NCBI RefSeq assembly: GCF_015500055.1
Contig: NZ_CP045492.1
Span: 2,304,501 to 2,368,500, forward strand
Direction: 5' to 3'
DNA: 64,000 nt
Source: Mesorhizobium sp. NBSH29
Lineage (GTDB): Bacteria > Pseudomonadota > Alphaproteobacteria > Rhizobiales > Rhizobiaceae
Numbering within the stretch: position 1 is the stretch's first letter; every line of letters begins with the position of its first letter. The position numbers and the translations under genes are program-made. Positions 18,711 to 28,270 of this stretch are shown here, one piece after another. The notes below the pieces were generated by a model that ran no database searches, had not been told where the DNA came from, and saw only the letters and a list, made by a program, of their open reading frames with translations.

Positions 18711-19298
18711 TCAGGCCTCGTCTTCTTCCGCCTCGGCGCCATCTTCGTTTGGATCGAAGAAGCTGTCAGGACGTGCATTCTCGTTGATGTCGTCACCGTA
18801 GATGGCTTCCGCAGTGGTCAGCGTCTCGCCCTTCGACTGGCGCTCGGCTTCGTCTGCGGTGCGTGCCACGTTGAGGGTAATAGTCACTTCAACTTCCGGG
18901 TGCAGTGCCACGGCAACGTTTGTTAGCCCAATAGCCTTGATCGGCTGGTTGAGTTCGATCTGGTTACGGTTGACAGTAAAGCCCTCGGCGATCAGCAGGT
19001 CAGCGATGTCGCGCGTCGAAACTGAACCGTAAAGCTGGCCGGTTTCGCCAGCCGAGCGCACTGCGACGAAGCTCTTTCCATCAAGGCGGTCGGCAACTTC
19101 CTGAGCCTCGGACTTGCGCTCTAGGTTGCGTGCTTCAAGCTGAACGCGCTGGCCTTCGAACTTCTGGCTGTTGGCTGCGTTGGCGCGCAATGCCTTGCCC
19201 TGGGGCAACAGGAAGTTGCGTCCATAGCCGTCCTTGACCTTGACGGTGTCGCCCATCTGGCCGAGGCGTGAAATGCGTTCGAGAAGAATGACGTCCAT
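18711..19298 (-). CDS. rplI: Large-subunit ribosomal protein L9 (bL9)
   Basis: The 195-residue protein has the L9 N-terminal rRNA-binding domain ([20 protein letters not shown], then [16 protein letters not shown]), a long connecting helix and the C-terminal domain with [13 protein letters not shown]-like and [13 protein letters not shown] segments. The acidic C-terminal extension ending in [11 protein letters not shown] is longer than in E. coli L9 (about 150 residues) but common in Rhizobiales. It is the last gene of the rpsF-rpsR-rplI cluster, although a terminator-like hairpin lies between rpsR and rplI. Confidence 0.97.
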   Translation of the reverse strand: MDVILLERISRLGQMGDTVKVKDGYGRNFLLPQGKALRANAANSQKFEGQRVQLEARNLERKSEAQEVADRLDGKSFVAVRSAGETGQLYGSVSTRDIADLLIAEGFTVNRNQIELNQPIKAIGLTNVAVALHPEVEVTITLNVARTADEAERQSKGETLTTAEAIYGDDINENARPDSFFDPNEDGAEAEEDEA

Positions 19299-19484
19299 GT
19301 CGTAGATTCCTTAAATTGTCCGCACGGTTCGCGGCACATTAGTATGGAACAGACAGGAAGCTTTTGCGGCTCTGAGAGCCTTGAATCGCTGTCCTGCCTT
19401 GTGGGCAGTTAGAGGCGCGCATTATGGAGCCTCAACCCGGGATTTTATGGAGAGCTTCTTCCGTGCCCGTCACGGTCGAACAAT

Positions 19485-19521
19485 TAGAAACTCCGGCCCG
19501 CACTTTTGGGGCGGACCGGAG
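19485..19521 (-). terminator. Terminator-like hairpin between rpsR and rplI
   Basis: On the minus strand CTCCGGTCCGC pairs with GCGGGCCGGAG over 11 positions (one G-T wobble) around a 9-base loop, followed by TTTCTAATT. It starts 11 bases after the rpsR stop, where many relatives have a DUF2232 gene. The T-run is weak, so it may only attenuate read-through into rplI or protect a processed 3' end. Confidence 0.5.
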
Positions 19522-19531
19522 AGAGATCAAT

Positions 19532-19780
19532 TTACTTTACCACATATGGCAGCAGGCCGAGGAAACGAGCGCGCTTGATCGCCTTGGCGAGTTCACGCTG
19601 CTTCTTCTGGCTAACCGCGGTAATACGCGATGGAACGATCTTGCCGCGCTCCGAAATGTAGCGCTGCAGCAGGCGCACGTCCTTGTAGTCGATCCGTGGT
19701 GCACTCGCGCCCGAGAACGGGCAGGTCTTGCGACGACGGTGGAAAGGACGGCGGGTAGGGATCTGGTTGATGTCGACCAT
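19532..19780 (-). CDS. rpsR: Small-subunit ribosomal protein S18 (bS18)
   Basis: This 82-residue basic protein has the S18 core: [39 protein letters not shown] and [21 protein letters not shown]. It binds S6 and 16S rRNA in the platform of the small subunit. Its start overlaps the rpsF stop by one base, indicating translational coupling. The length is normal for the family. Confidence 0.98.
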   Translation of the reverse strand: MVDINQIPTRRPFHRRRKTCPFSGASAPRIDYKDVRLLQRYISERGKIVPSRITAVSQKKQRELAKAIKRARFLGLLPYVVK

Positions 19781-20253
19781 TATTCTGCACCCCCTTCAGC
19801 GCCATCGCGCGGACGGCGCGGGCCACGATCTTCACGTGGACCGCGGTCTTCGCGGGGGCCACGGTCACGGTCGCCAAACGAGCGAGGACCACGATCGCGA
19901 TCACCGAAGCCACCCCGATCTGAACGCTCTTCACGCTTCTGCATCATGGCAGACGGGCCTTCTTCGTGCTGATCAACCTTGATGGTGATGAAGCGCAGAA
20001 TGTCTTCTGAAAGACCCATTTGGCGTTCCATCTCGTTCAGGCCGGCTGGCGGCGTGTCGAGATCCATCAGTGTGTAGTAGGCCTTCCGGTTCTTCTTGAC
20101 CCGGTAGGTAAGGGACTTCAGTCCCCAGTTCTCAACCCGTCCAACGGAACCGCCTGCGGCTTCGATGACACCCTTGTACTGTTCGACAAGCGTATCGACC
20201 TGCTGCTGCGAAAGGTCCTGACGAGCAAGAAACACATGTTCATATAGAGCCAT
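19780..20253 (-). CDS. rpsF: Small-subunit ribosomal protein S6 (bS6) with an arginine-rich C-terminal tail
   Basis: The first 100 residues are a normal S6 domain ([20 protein letters not shown], then [20 protein letters not shown] and [11 protein letters not shown]). The remaining 40-50 residues form a low-complexity tail of repeated DRGPR units ([20 protein letters not shown] and similar), mirrored at the DNA level as short direct repeats. Such charged tails occur in Rhizobiales S6. In E. coli RimK adds glutamates to the S6 C-terminus. Whether this tail is modified is unknown. It is the first gene of the cluster. Confidence 0.97.
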   Translation of the reverse strand: MALYEHVFLARQDLSQQQVDTLVEQYKGVIEAAGGSVGRVENWGLKSLTYRVKKNRKAYYTLMDLDTPPAGLNEMERQMGLSEDILRFITIKVDQHEEGPSAMMQKREERSDRGGFGDRDRGPRSFGDRDRGPREDRGPREDRGPRRPRDGAEGGAE

Positions 20254-20535
20254 TGTTCTTTGCCTTTCTTCGTTTCTCTCCCGGTCCCGGCGGCAAAAGC
20301 CTCTGCAACTTCTCTAGACCCGTAAGAGACGGGGAAGAAAGAGCATGACGAGACGGTCGAGAGCGGAGACACGGGAGGCAGAAGCACATCCGGCTTCACG
20401 ACAGCGGCTTTCCCTTTCGGCAAAACCTACGGCCCTCCGTTCAGCCCCCAGCTAGGACCGGCAGATTGAGGCGGCTCTTACAGGGGAAAGGTGGGGATGG
20501 CAAGGGCGTCGGGTGAGTCCGCCCTGCCATTCGTC
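20254..20535 (-). promoter_or_regulatory. rpsF leader region, candidate ribosomal-protein autoregulatory UTR
   Basis: The 280 bases between rpsF and ilvD (both on the minus strand) should hold the rpsF promoter and a leader of up to about 200 bases. The leader contains a GCCGAAAGGGAAAGCC segment and a CCCGT...ACGGG hairpin near 20312-20334. S6:S18 complexes bind a leader hairpin with conserved CCG bases in many bacteria. I cannot fold this RNA here, so the match is only suggestive. A hairpin without a T-run lies just after ilvD (about 20494-20527). Confidence 0.3.
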
Positions 20536-22377
20536 CTATTCGATCTCGCCCAGATCCCGGACCGCGCCACGCGCCGCGCTGGTAGCAAACGCAGCATAGG
20601 CCTTCAATGCGGTGGTGACCTTACGCTTGCGCTTTTCAATGGGTTTCCAGCCGATCTTTTCCTGCTCAACGCGGCGGCTAGCAATTTCAGCTTCGTCAAC
20701 AACCAGTTTTATGGTTCGGCCCGGAATATCAATCTCGATGGTATCGCCTTCCTGCACCAGTCCGATTAGCCCGCCTTCTGCCGCTTCAGGCGAGACATGG
20801 CCGATGGAAAGACCGGACGTGCCGCCTGAAAACCGGCCATCGGTCAAAAGTGCGCAATCCTTGCCGAGCCCCTTCGATTTCAGATAGCTGGTCGGATAGA
20901 GCATTTCCTGCATGCCAGGACCACCACGGGGGCCCTCATAGCGGATAACAACGACATCCCCGGCTTTAATCTGGTTGGACAGGATTGCCTTCACACTGGC
21001 GTCCTGGCTCTCGAACACACGCGCCGGCCCGCTGAATTTTAGAATGGAATCATCAACCCCGGCAGTTTTTACCACGCAGCCGTCAACGGCAATGTTGCCC
21101 TTGAGAACAGCCAATCCGCCGTCCTTGGAGAAGGCGTGGTCCGACGATCGGATAACGCCCGCAGTTCGGTCGAGGTCCAGTTCTTTCCAGCGCTGATCCT
21201 GGCTGAATGCCACTTGCGTCGGCACACCACCCGGAGCGGCTTTGTAGAAGTTTCGAACGGACTCGCTGTTGGTGCGCGAAATGTCCCACCGATCAATGGC
21301 GTCGCCCAGCGTTGCTGCGTGGACTGTCGGCAGGTCGCGGTTAAGCAGCCCCGCATTGTCGAGTTGGCCCAATATGGCGAAGATGCCGCCTGCGCGGTGC
21401 ACATCCTCCATGTGTACGTCTGATTTTGCCGGTGCCACCTTGCACAGCACAGGCACCCGGCGTGACAAGGCGTCGATATCATCCATGGTAAAGTCGATCT
21501 CACCTTCATGGGCGGCAGCAAGAATGTGCAGCACCGTGTTAGTTGATCCACCCATGGCGACATCGAGCGTCATCGCGTTTTCGAAGGCGCCTTTGGATGC
21601 GATGACGCGCGGTAGCGCGGTTTCGTCGTCCTGCTCGTAATAGCGCTGAGCCAGATCAACGATCACATGCCCTGCCTCGACAAACAGACGACGCCTGTCG
21701 GCATGGGTAGCGAGCGTCGAGCCGTTGCCCGGCAACGATAGTCCAAGAGCCTCGGTCAAACAGTTCATCGAATTGGCCGTGAACATGCCCGAGCATGAGC
21801 CGCAGGTCGGGCACGCCGACCGTTCTATTGTCTGAACGTCTTCGTCACTGACACGCTCGTCGGCCGCCGCAACCATCGCATCGACCAGATCGAGTGCCAT
21901 TGTCTTGCCATTTAGAACCACTTTGCCCGCTTCCATCGGACCGCCTGAGACGAAAACAGTCGGGATGTTGAGCCGAAGTGAAGCCATCAACATGCCAGGA
22001 GTAATCTTGTCGCAGTTGGAGATACAGACCATTGCATCGGCGCAATGCGCATTGACCATATATTCCACGCTGTCAGCGATCAGCTCGCGCGACGGCAGTG
22101 AGTAGAGCATCCCGTCATGCCCCATCGCGATCCCGTCATCGACGGCGATTGTATTGAACTCCTTGGCGACACCACCCGCCTTTTCGATCTCGCGTGCCAC
22201 CAGCTGACCAAGATCTTTAAGATGGACGTGACCAGGAACAAATTGTGTGAATGAATTCACGACCGCAATGATCGGCTTGCCGAAATCGCTATCCTTCATT
22301 CCCGTGGCGCGCCAAAGGCCGCGTGCACCGGCCATGTTGCGACCGTGGGTAGTGGTTCTGGAGCGATAGGGTGGCAT
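20536..22377 (-). CDS. ilvD: Dihydroxy-acid dehydratase
   Basis: The 613-residue Fe-S enzyme carries out the third step of branched-chain amino acid synthesis, converting 2,3-dihydroxy-isovalerate or -methylvalerate to the 2-oxo acid. It begins [20 protein letters not shown], has [12 protein letters not shown] and [17 protein letters not shown] as cluster and signature regions, and [19 protein letters not shown] near the C-terminus. The length fits the IlvD class. It has no obvious operon partner. It is divergent from fabD with about 235 bases between the starts. Confidence 0.97.
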   Translation of the reverse strand: MPPYRSRTTTHGRNMAGARGLWRATGMKDSDFGKPIIAVVNSFTQFVPGHVHLKDLGQLVAREIEKAGGVAKEFNTIAVDDGIAMGHDGMLYSLPSRELIADSVEYMVNAHCADAMVCISNCDKITPGMLMASLRLNIPTVFVSGGPMEAGKVVLNGKTMALDLVDAMVAAADERVSDEDVQTIERSACPTCGSCSGMFTANSMNCLTEALGLSLPGNGSTLATHADRRRLFVEAGHVIVDLAQRYYEQDDETALPRVIASKGAFENAMTLDVAMGGSTNTVLHILAAAHEGEIDFTMDDIDALSRRVPVLCKVAPAKSDVHMEDVHRAGGIFAILGQLDNAGLLNRDLPTVHAATLGDAIDRWDISRTNSESVRNFYKAAPGGVPTQVAFSQDQRWKELDLDRTAGVIRSSDHAFSKDGGLAVLKGNIAVDGCVVKTAGVDDSILKFSGPARVFESQDASVKAILSNQIKAGDVVVIRYEGPRGGPGMQEMLYPTSYLKSKGLGKDCALLTDGRFSGGTSGLSIGHVSPEAAEGGLIGLVQEGDTIEIDIPGRTIKLVVDEAEIASRRVEQEKIGWKPIEKRKRKVTTALKAYAAFATSAARGAVRDLGEIE

Positions 22378-22612
22378 GGCATCATATCCTGTCGTGCGCT
22401 GTCCGGCGCCTCAATATTAGCGCGTCGAACGAAATATCTAAGGGTGCAGTACTCCTGTTATAGAAAAAGTGCTTCTGCGTCACGCCCCAACGAACACGCC
22501 GATAGTTACATCCAATCCGGTGCAATTGGGCTATGGTCAAGAATTCTCCGGTCTTGACAGACAAGCCGACGTTGTCGCACAGCCAGACGCCTTAATTGGT
22601 TGGAGACGGTAG

Positions 22613-23554
22613 ATGTCGGTGGCGATCACATTCCCGGGGCAGGGCAGTCAGTTAGTCGGCATGGGCAAGGCGCTGGCTGACGCATTTCCGGACGCCCGCC
22701 GGGTTTTCGAAGAAGTCGATGCCGCGCTTGGCCAAAAGCTCTCATCGGTTATGTGGGAGGGTCCCGAAGAGACACTGACCCTCACGTCCAACGCCCAGCC
22801 GGCGTTGATGGCAGTTTCGCTTGCTGCACTTCGGGCAATGGAAGCTGAAGGGTTTTCGCTGAAAGAAAAGGCCAGCTATGTAGCCGGCCATTCGCTCGGC
22901 GAATACTCCGCGCTTGCCGCGGCAGGAACATTTTCCGTCGCGGATGCGGCAAGGTTGTTGCGAATCCGCGGAAATGCGATGCAGGCCGCCGTTCCAGTCG
23001 GCGAAGGTGCGATGGCTGCCATCATCGGGTTGGAAATGGATGACGTAGAGTCTGCCTGCCGCGAGGCTTCAGCTTCAGCTCCGTGCCAGATCGCGAACGA
23101 CAATGGCGGTGGGCAGCTTGTGATTTCAGGCGCGAAGGAGAGCGTAGAACATGCAGCGCGTCTGTGCACCGAAAAAGGAGCCAAACGTGCCATCATGTTG
23201 ACCGTCTCCGCACCCTTCCACTCAGCCTTGATGGCGCCTGCTGCAGAGGCGATGCGGGAAGCCTTGGCAGCCGTCGAGATGAAAGTTCCATTCGTGCCGG
23301 TCATAGCCAACGTCTTGGCCAAGCCACTCACAGACCCGCAGGAGATTGCCGCACGCCTAGTTGACCAGGTTACCGGACGTGTCCGGTGGCGGGAAACAGT
23401 TGAATGGTTCGGTAGAAACGGCGTTACAACACTTTATGAGATCGGTGCCGGCAAGGTCCTATCAGGCTTGGCGCGCCGTATCGACAAGGACATTACCTGT
23501 ACAGTAGTAGGGACGCCCGACGATGTCGCCGCAGCTCTTGCATCGTTCGCCTAG
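22613..23554 (+). CDS. fabD: Malonyl-CoA:ACP transacylase
   Basis: This 313-residue enzyme loads malonyl groups onto acyl carrier protein to start fatty-acid elongation. The N-terminal FPGQGSQLVGMGKALAD and the nucleophile elbow GHSLGEYSAL (Ser in GHSLG) are diagnostic, and VSAPFHSALM carries the catalytic histidine. It is the first gene of fabD-fabG-acpP-fabF. A GGAGAC Shine-Dalgarno lies a few bases before the ATG. Confidence 0.97.
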   Translation: MSVAITFPGQGSQLVGMGKALADAFPDARRVFEEVDAALGQKLSSVMWEGPEETLTLTSNAQPALMAVSLAALRAMEAEGFSLKEKASYVAGHSLGEYSALAAAGTFSVADAARLLRIRGNAMQAAVPVGEGAMAAIIGLEMDDVESACREASASAPCQIANDNGGGQLVISGAKESVEHAARLCTEKGAKRAIMLTVSAPFHSALMAPAAEAMREALAAVEMKVPFVPVIANVLAKPLTDPQEIAARLVDQVTGRVRWRETVEWFGRNGVTTLYEIGAGKVLSGLARRIDKDITCTVVGTPDDVAAALASFA

Positions 23555-23602
23555 TCTGACCAATTCCGCGCCCGTTTGCGGGCACTCTTCGAGGAGAAAG
23601 AA

Positions 23603-24340
23603 ATGTTCGATCTGAACGGACGCAAAGCCTTGGTAACTGGTGCTTCAGGCGGTATCGGCGAGGCGATAGCGAGGCTCCTCCACGCTCAGGGCGCCACGGT
23701 TGGCTTGCACGGCACGCGTGTAGAAAAGCTAGAGGCGCTCGCAGAGGAGTTAGGCGACCGGACAAAGCTGTTCCCGGGAGACCTGTCTGATCGCGATGCT
23801 GTCAAGGCGCTGGCCCAAAAGGCTGAAGCCGACCTGGAAGGCGTTGATATCTTGGTCAACAATGCCGGCATCACCAAGGATGGCCTTTTTGTACGAATGT
23901 CAGACGATGACTGGGATGCCGTCCTGGAGGTCAATCTTACTTCTGTATTCAGGCTTACCCGTGAGTTGACCCATCCGATGATGCGTCGCCGCTATGGCCG
24001 CATAATCAACATTACCTCCGTGGTAGGGGTGACGGGAAATCCCGGTCAGGCCAATTATTGTGCTTCCAAGGCCGGGATGATTGGGTTTTCGAAGTCACTG
24101 GCGCAGGAGATCGCGTCGCGGAATGTCACAGTCAACTGCGTGGCGCCGGGGTTCATCGAATCGGCCATGACCGGAAAACTTAACGACAAGCAGAAAGAGG
24201 GCATTCTCGGTGCTATTCCCATGAAACGCATGGGTACGGGTCAAGAGGTAGCCTCTGCCGTCGCCTACCTTGCCTCTGGCGCAGCTTCATATGTCACCGG
24301 CCAGACCATTCATGTGAATGGCGGCATGGCAATGATCTGA
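23603..24340 (+). CDS. fabG: 3-oxoacyl-[ACP] reductase
   Basis: This 245-residue SDR reduces 3-ketoacyl-ACP with NADPH. It has TGASGGIGEAIA for cofactor binding, NNAG in ILVNNAGITKD, the catalytic serine in NITSVVGVTGNPGQ, and Tyr-Lys in YCASKAG. The C-terminal VTGQTIHVNGGMAMI is typical of FabG. The ATG at 23603 is chosen because GAGGAG precedes it at proper spacing and it starts MFDLNGRKALVTG like other FabGs; an upstream in-frame ATG would add nine unrelated residues. Confidence 0.97.
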   Translation: MFDLNGRKALVTGASGGIGEAIARLLHAQGATVGLHGTRVEKLEALAEELGDRTKLFPGDLSDRDAVKALAQKAEADLEGVDILVNNAGITKDGLFVRMSDDDWDAVLEVNLTSVFRLTRELTHPMMRRRYGRIINITSVVGVTGNPGQANYCASKAGMIGFSKSLAQEIASRNVTVNCVAPGFIESAMTGKLNDKQKEGILGAIPMKRMGTGQEVASAVAYLASGAASYVTGQTIHVNGGMAMI

Positions 24341-24347
24341 TTTCACC

Positions 24348-24385
24348 AAAATGGCTGCGTTTCGCCTTGGACGCGGCCCATTTTT
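24348..24385 (+). terminator. Imperfect hairpin with T-run between fabG and acpP
   Basis: AAAATGG-CTGCGT and ACGCGG-CCCATTTTT form a long imperfect inverted repeat ending in a T-run, eight bases after the fabG stop. It may terminate part of the fabD-fabG transcript, which would let acpP be expressed from its own promoter, as expected for a very abundant protein. Confidence 0.4.
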
Positions 24386-24525
24386 CGTGTAATGCCGCCG
24401 CAAGCCGGTGTCGCGGGAAAATGTTCCTCGCGGCACATCCGCAATTGGCGGAAAATCTTTCAGCTTGATTAGCGGCAATCGGGCAGCTAACGAAGACAAA
24501 TTAAACAGATACGAGGGTTTCCCCA

Positions 24526-24765
24526 ATGAGCGATACCGCAGAACGCGTCAAGAAAATCGTTGTCGAACATCTTGGCGTGGATGCCGATAAGGTAATCGAA
24601 GGCGCCAGCTTCATCGACGATCTCGGCGCAGACAGCCTAGATACGGTTGAGCTCGTGATGGCGTTTGAGGAAGAGTTCGGCGTAGAGATTCCTGACGACG
24701 CTGCCGAGACCATCCTCACCGTCGGCGACGCGGTGAAGTTTATCGATAAGGCCTCGGCGGCCTGA
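24526..24765 (+). CDS. acpP: Acyl carrier protein
   Basis: This 79-residue acidic four-helix protein carries growing acyl chains. The 4'-phosphopantetheine attachment serine is Ser37 in [19 protein letters not shown]. It is the canonical AcpP for fatty-acid synthesis given its position between fabG and fabF. A 180-base gap with a hairpin precedes it. Confidence 0.98.
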   Translation: MSDTAERVKKIVVEHLGVDADKVIEGASFIDDLGADSLDTVELVMAFEEEFGVEIPDDAAETILTVGDAVKFIDKASAA

Positions 24766-24802
24766 TCGTTTCGCGACATAAACCGGCATCCGGGTACCTG
24801 CA

Positions 24803-26065
24803 ATGAGACGCGTCGTCGTTACTGGTATGGGGCTTCTCTCACCGTTTGGTGTAGGGGTTGAGCACGGATGGGCAAACATCCTGTCGGGCAAAAGTGCTGC
24901 CCGACGGGTTACTGAATTTGAGGTCGACGACCTTCCCTGCAAGATCGCGCATATTATCCCTAGGGGAGATGGCAGCGATGGCAGCTTCAATCCCGAATCC
25001 TACCTTGAGACCAAGGAACTGCGCAAAATTGGGGATTTTATCCTCTATGGAATTGCCGCTGCTGATGAGGCTTTGAGGGATTCTGGCTGGCAACCACAGT
25101 CCGACGATGACCGCAATGCTACCGGCGTTATGATCGGCTCGGGCATTGGCGGCATTGATGGAATCGCCGACAACGCCATAATTCTCAAGGAACGCGGCCC
25201 GCGACGCATCAGCCCGTTCTTTATCCCCGGAAATATCATCAATCTGGTATCCGGTCAGGTTTCCATAAGGCATGGCCTCAAGGGTCCGAACCATGCGGTT
25301 GTTACGGCCTGTTCAACTGGTGCCCACGCCATTGGCGATGCTGCGCGTCTGATCATCTTCGGCGACGCTGACGTCATGTTGGCCGGTGGTGCCGAAGCTC
25401 CTGTGACCCGCCTTTCTCTCGCTGGTTTTGCTGCCTGCCGTGCCCTCTCGACCGACCGCAACGACACACCAGAGACAGCTTCGCGTCCCTATGATCGCGA
25501 CCGCGATGGTTTTGTCATGGGCGAGGGCGCCGGCGTGGTTGTTCTAGAGGAGCTCGAACATGCCAAGGCGCGTGGCGCTAAAATTTATGCCGAAGTGACC
25601 GGATACGGATTGACCGGTGACGCACATCACATCACCGCACCGGCGGAAGATGGAGACGGCGCATATCGCTGCATGAAGGCCGCGCTAAAACGCGCTGGGC
25701 TGACACCTGCTGATATTGACTACATCAATGCACACGGTACTTCGACGATGGCGGATACTATTGAGCTCGGCGCAGTCGAGCGACTGGTAGGTGATGCTGC
25801 CTCGAAAATCTCGATGTCGTCGACCAAATCGGCTATCGGCCATCTGCTTGGTGCGGCAGGGGCTGCCGAGGCGATTTTCTCGATCCTTGCAATCCGTGAC
25901 AATATTGTGCCGCCGACTATCAACCTGGACAATCCAGAGGTCGAAACCGCTCTCGATCTTGTGGCGCACCAGCCGCGCAAGCGCAAAGTTGATGTCGCCT
26001 TGTCAAATTCGTTCGGTTTCGGCGGCACCAATGCGTCGCTGATCTTCCAGCGTTACAACGGCTGA
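24803..26065 (+). CDS. fabF: 3-oxoacyl-[ACP] synthase II
   Basis: This 420-residue condensing enzyme elongates acyl-ACP with malonyl-ACP. The Cys-His-His triad is visible: Cys in VVTACSTGAHAIGDAA, His in INAHGTSTMADTIE and His in KSAIGHLLGAAGAAE. FGFGGTNASLIF is the C-terminal gating loop. It begins MRRVVVTGMGLLSPFGVGVE as expected. It lies 37 bases after acpP and is followed by mltG. Confidence 0.97.
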   Translation: MRRVVVTGMGLLSPFGVGVEHGWANILSGKSAARRVTEFEVDDLPCKIAHIIPRGDGSDGSFNPESYLETKELRKIGDFILYGIAAADEALRDSGWQPQSDDDRNATGVMIGSGIGGIDGIADNAIILKERGPRRISPFFIPGNIINLVSGQVSIRHGLKGPNHAVVTACSTGAHAIGDAARLIIFGDADVMLAGGAEAPVTRLSLAGFAACRALSTDRNDTPETASRPYDRDRDGFVMGEGAGVVVLEELEHAKARGAKIYAEVTGYGLTGDAHHITAPAEDGDGAYRCMKAALKRAGLTPADIDYINAHGTSTMADTIELGAVERLVGDAASKISMSSTKSAIGHLLGAAGAAEAIFSILAIRDNIVPPTINLDNPEVETALDLVAHQPRKRKVDVALSNSFGFGGTNASLIFQRYNG

Positions 26066-26159
26066 AATCGACGCATCAAGCGTTTGCCGTGAATTGCGCC
26101 TAATTCGAATTTAGTGAGTTCTCGGTGAAACTCATCGAAAGAGAAAGTGCTTTGGGAAG

Positions 26160-27347
26160 ATGAATACGACCCCGGACAACCAGACCGAGTTCGGAAAGCG
26201 GGCCACTGCAGCGACTCCGATTGTTCCAAAATCTGCCAGTGAGGCTTTGCGGCCCGAAAACGGCACGCCACCTCCGGCCAAACGCCAGCGTTCGCGGCGT
26301 GCGCGCAGCCAGTTCATCGTCTTTCTAAATCTCTTGATGTCGACCGTGGTCCTCACTGTTCTTGCTGCCGGTGCGGTGGTTTACGTTGGCAAGCTCAGCT
26401 TCGAGGGTAAGGGACCGTCCGCAACGCCAGCCACATATCTGGTGAAGCCGCGATCTGGTTGGTCAGAGACGGCAGACCAACTCGAACGGCGTGGTCTTAT
26501 CAGCGATGCGCGCATTTTCCAGATGGGCGTGCGCGCCTATGGAAATTCATCCGCCCTGAAGGCTGGCGAATATGAAATCAAGCCTGGTGCTTCTATGCAC
26601 GAGGTGATGGACGCGCTGACAAGTGGTAAGTCGATCCTCTATTCGGTTACGATACCAGAAGGACTGACGGTCCAGCAGATATGGCAACGCATTGCCGAAA
26701 ACGAAGCTCTGACTGGAGACATGCCAGCCGAGATGCCTCCGGAGGGAACACTTGCAGCCGATACGGTGCGGGTGACGCGCGGCACGCCGCGTGAGCAGGT
26801 GATTGACAAACTGAAGGCTGATCAGAAGAAGTTGGTGGAAGAAATCTGGGAGCGCCGTGCTAGCGGGCTTCCCATCGAAACGATTGAAGAATTCGTCACT
26901 CTCGCCTCGATCGTCGAGAAGGAAACAGGCAGAGGCGATGAGCGCTCGCGCGTGGCATCGGTATTCATCAACCGGCTGAACAAGGGAATGCGGCTGCAGT
27001 CAGACCCTACGATCATCTACGGCATCTTCGGAGGTGCCGGAAAGCCTGCTGATCGACCAATTTACAAATCGGAAATAACCAAACCGACGCCCTACAATAC
27101 CTATGTCATCGACAGGCTTCCGCCCACACCGATTGCCAATCCGGGGAGGGCTGCGCTGGAAGCGGTGGCAAACCCATCGCAAACCAAGGATATATACTTC
27201 GTTGCAGATGGTACCGGGGCCCACGTTTTCGCTGAAACGCTTGATGAGCACAACGCGAACGTTGCGCGCTATCGGGCAGCTATGAAGAAACAGGCCGAGG
27301 AAGCCGCCGAGACTAAGGACGGCGACGCCGAAAAGCCTGCAGAATAG
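26160..27347 (+). CDS. mltG: Endolytic murein transglycosylase MltG
   Basis: The 395-residue protein is anchored by a single membrane segment near residues 50-75, with a basic N-terminal cytoplasmic tail and a periplasmic YceG domain. The active-site region LASIVEKETGRGDERSRVAS contains the catalytic glutamate, followed by FINRLNKGMRLQSDPTIIYG and PYNTYVIDRLPPTPIANPG. MltG cuts nascent glycan strands and is proposed to end their elongation. Position after fabF is typical for the order. Confidence 0.95.
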   Translation: MNTTPDNQTEFGKRATAATPIVPKSASEALRPENGTPPPAKRQRSRRARSQFIVFLNLLMSTVVLTVLAAGAVVYVGKLSFEGKGPSATPATYLVKPRSGWSETADQLERRGLISDARIFQMGVRAYGNSSALKAGEYEIKPGASMHEVMDALTSGKSILYSVTIPEGLTVQQIWQRIAENEALTGDMPAEMPPEGTLAADTVRVTRGTPREQVIDKLKADQKKLVEEIWERRASGLPIETIEEFVTLASIVEKETGRGDERSRVASVFINRLNKGMRLQSDPTIIYGIFGGAGKPADRPIYKSEITKPTPYNTYVIDRLPPTPIANPGRAALEAVANPSQTKDIYFVADGTGAHVFAETLDEHNANVARYRAAMKKQAEEAAETKDGDAEKPAE

Positions 27348-27379
27348 GGGCCAGATATGGCTCGTTACAGGGACTAAAA

Positions 27380-28267
27380 ATGGCTTTGCAAAGCATGACC
27401 GGCTTTGCGCGGTCGTCCGCCGATGTTGCGGGCGTCGCGATCAGTTGGGAGCTCAAATCCGTCAACGGCAAGACCGTCGACGCACGATTGCGTCTGCCGC
27501 TGGGGTTCGAGCGTATCGAAGGATTGGCTCGCCAGGCGATCCAGAAGCGATTTTCACGCGGCAACATTCAAGCGACCTTGAGCGTAGCAAAGCACGGCGC
27601 ACAGGTGCAGCCTGTGATCAACGAGGCGTTTCTCAAGGATGTCGCGGCGCTGGCGCAGCGGCTCGAGCAGCAGTTCGGCGCATCTCCTGCAAGCGCTGAC
27701 GGGCTGCTTGCGCTGCGCGGTGTACTCGATCTTCCCGAAACAGCCGAAGATGACACTGCGCGCTTGTCCTCGGAGGGCACCATCCTTGCCGCTCTCGATG
27801 AAGCGCTGGGTGGCCTCGAAGCTGCGCGTCTCGCGGAGGGCCGCGCGCTCGGAGATTTGCTGGCCGGGCATGTCACGATCATTGAACAACTCACTGCGCG
27901 CGCCGAAACCGATCCGTCACGCCAACCGGCCATCATTCGCCAACGTCTCGCCGAGCAAGTAGCGCTCCTCATGGATGCCAGCACCAACTTAGACGAACAG
28001 CGCCTGCACATGGAGGCGGCGTTCCTCGCAACCAAGGCTGATATCCGCGAGGAAATTGACAGGCTTACGACACATGTCGCTTCAGGGCGCGCGCTGCTGG
28101 CCACTGGAGGGCCGATTGGCAGAAAGCTCGATTTCTTGGCGCAGGAATTTAATCGGGAATCAAATACTCTATGCTCCAAGTCCAATTCCGGCGCTGTGAC
28201 CGCGATAGGTTTGGAGTTAAAGGCCGTGGTAGACCAGTTTCGTGAACAAGTCCAAAATCTGGAGTAG
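27380..28267 (+). CDS. YicC/YloC family endoribonuclease
   Basis: This 295-residue protein starts MALQSMTGFARSSADVAG and has the C-terminal DUF1732 block with LDFLAQEFNRESNTLCSKSN. E. coli YicC and Bacillus YloC are endoribonucleases; YicC degrades the small RNA RyhB and related substrates. It lies four bases before gmk, an association kept widely, and 32 bases after mltG, so all three are probably one transcript. Confidence 0.93.
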   Translation: MALQSMTGFARSSADVAGVAISWELKSVNGKTVDARLRLPLGFERIEGLARQAIQKRFSRGNIQATLSVAKHGAQVQPVINEAFLKDVAALAQRLEQQFGASPASADGLLALRGVLDLPETAEDDTARLSSEGTILAALDEALGGLEAARLAEGRALGDLLAGHVTIIEQLTARAETDPSRQPAIIRQRLAEQVALLMDASTNLDEQRLHMEAAFLATKADIREEIDRLTTHVASGRALLATGGPIGRKLDFLAQEFNRESNTLCSKSNSGAVTAIGLELKAVVDQFREQVQNLE

Positions 28268-28270
28268 AGC

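Noticed and set aside
18374-18796. A 140-codon minus-strand frame across the rplI-dnaB gap.
   Set aside because: It overlaps the rplI 3' end out of frame and runs through a terminator hairpin, so it is not a credible gene.
24348-24385. Reading the hairpin before acpP as evidence of a separate small RNA.
   Set aside because: A simple imperfect stem with a T-run directly after fabG is explained by termination or attenuation; nothing else supports an RNA gene.
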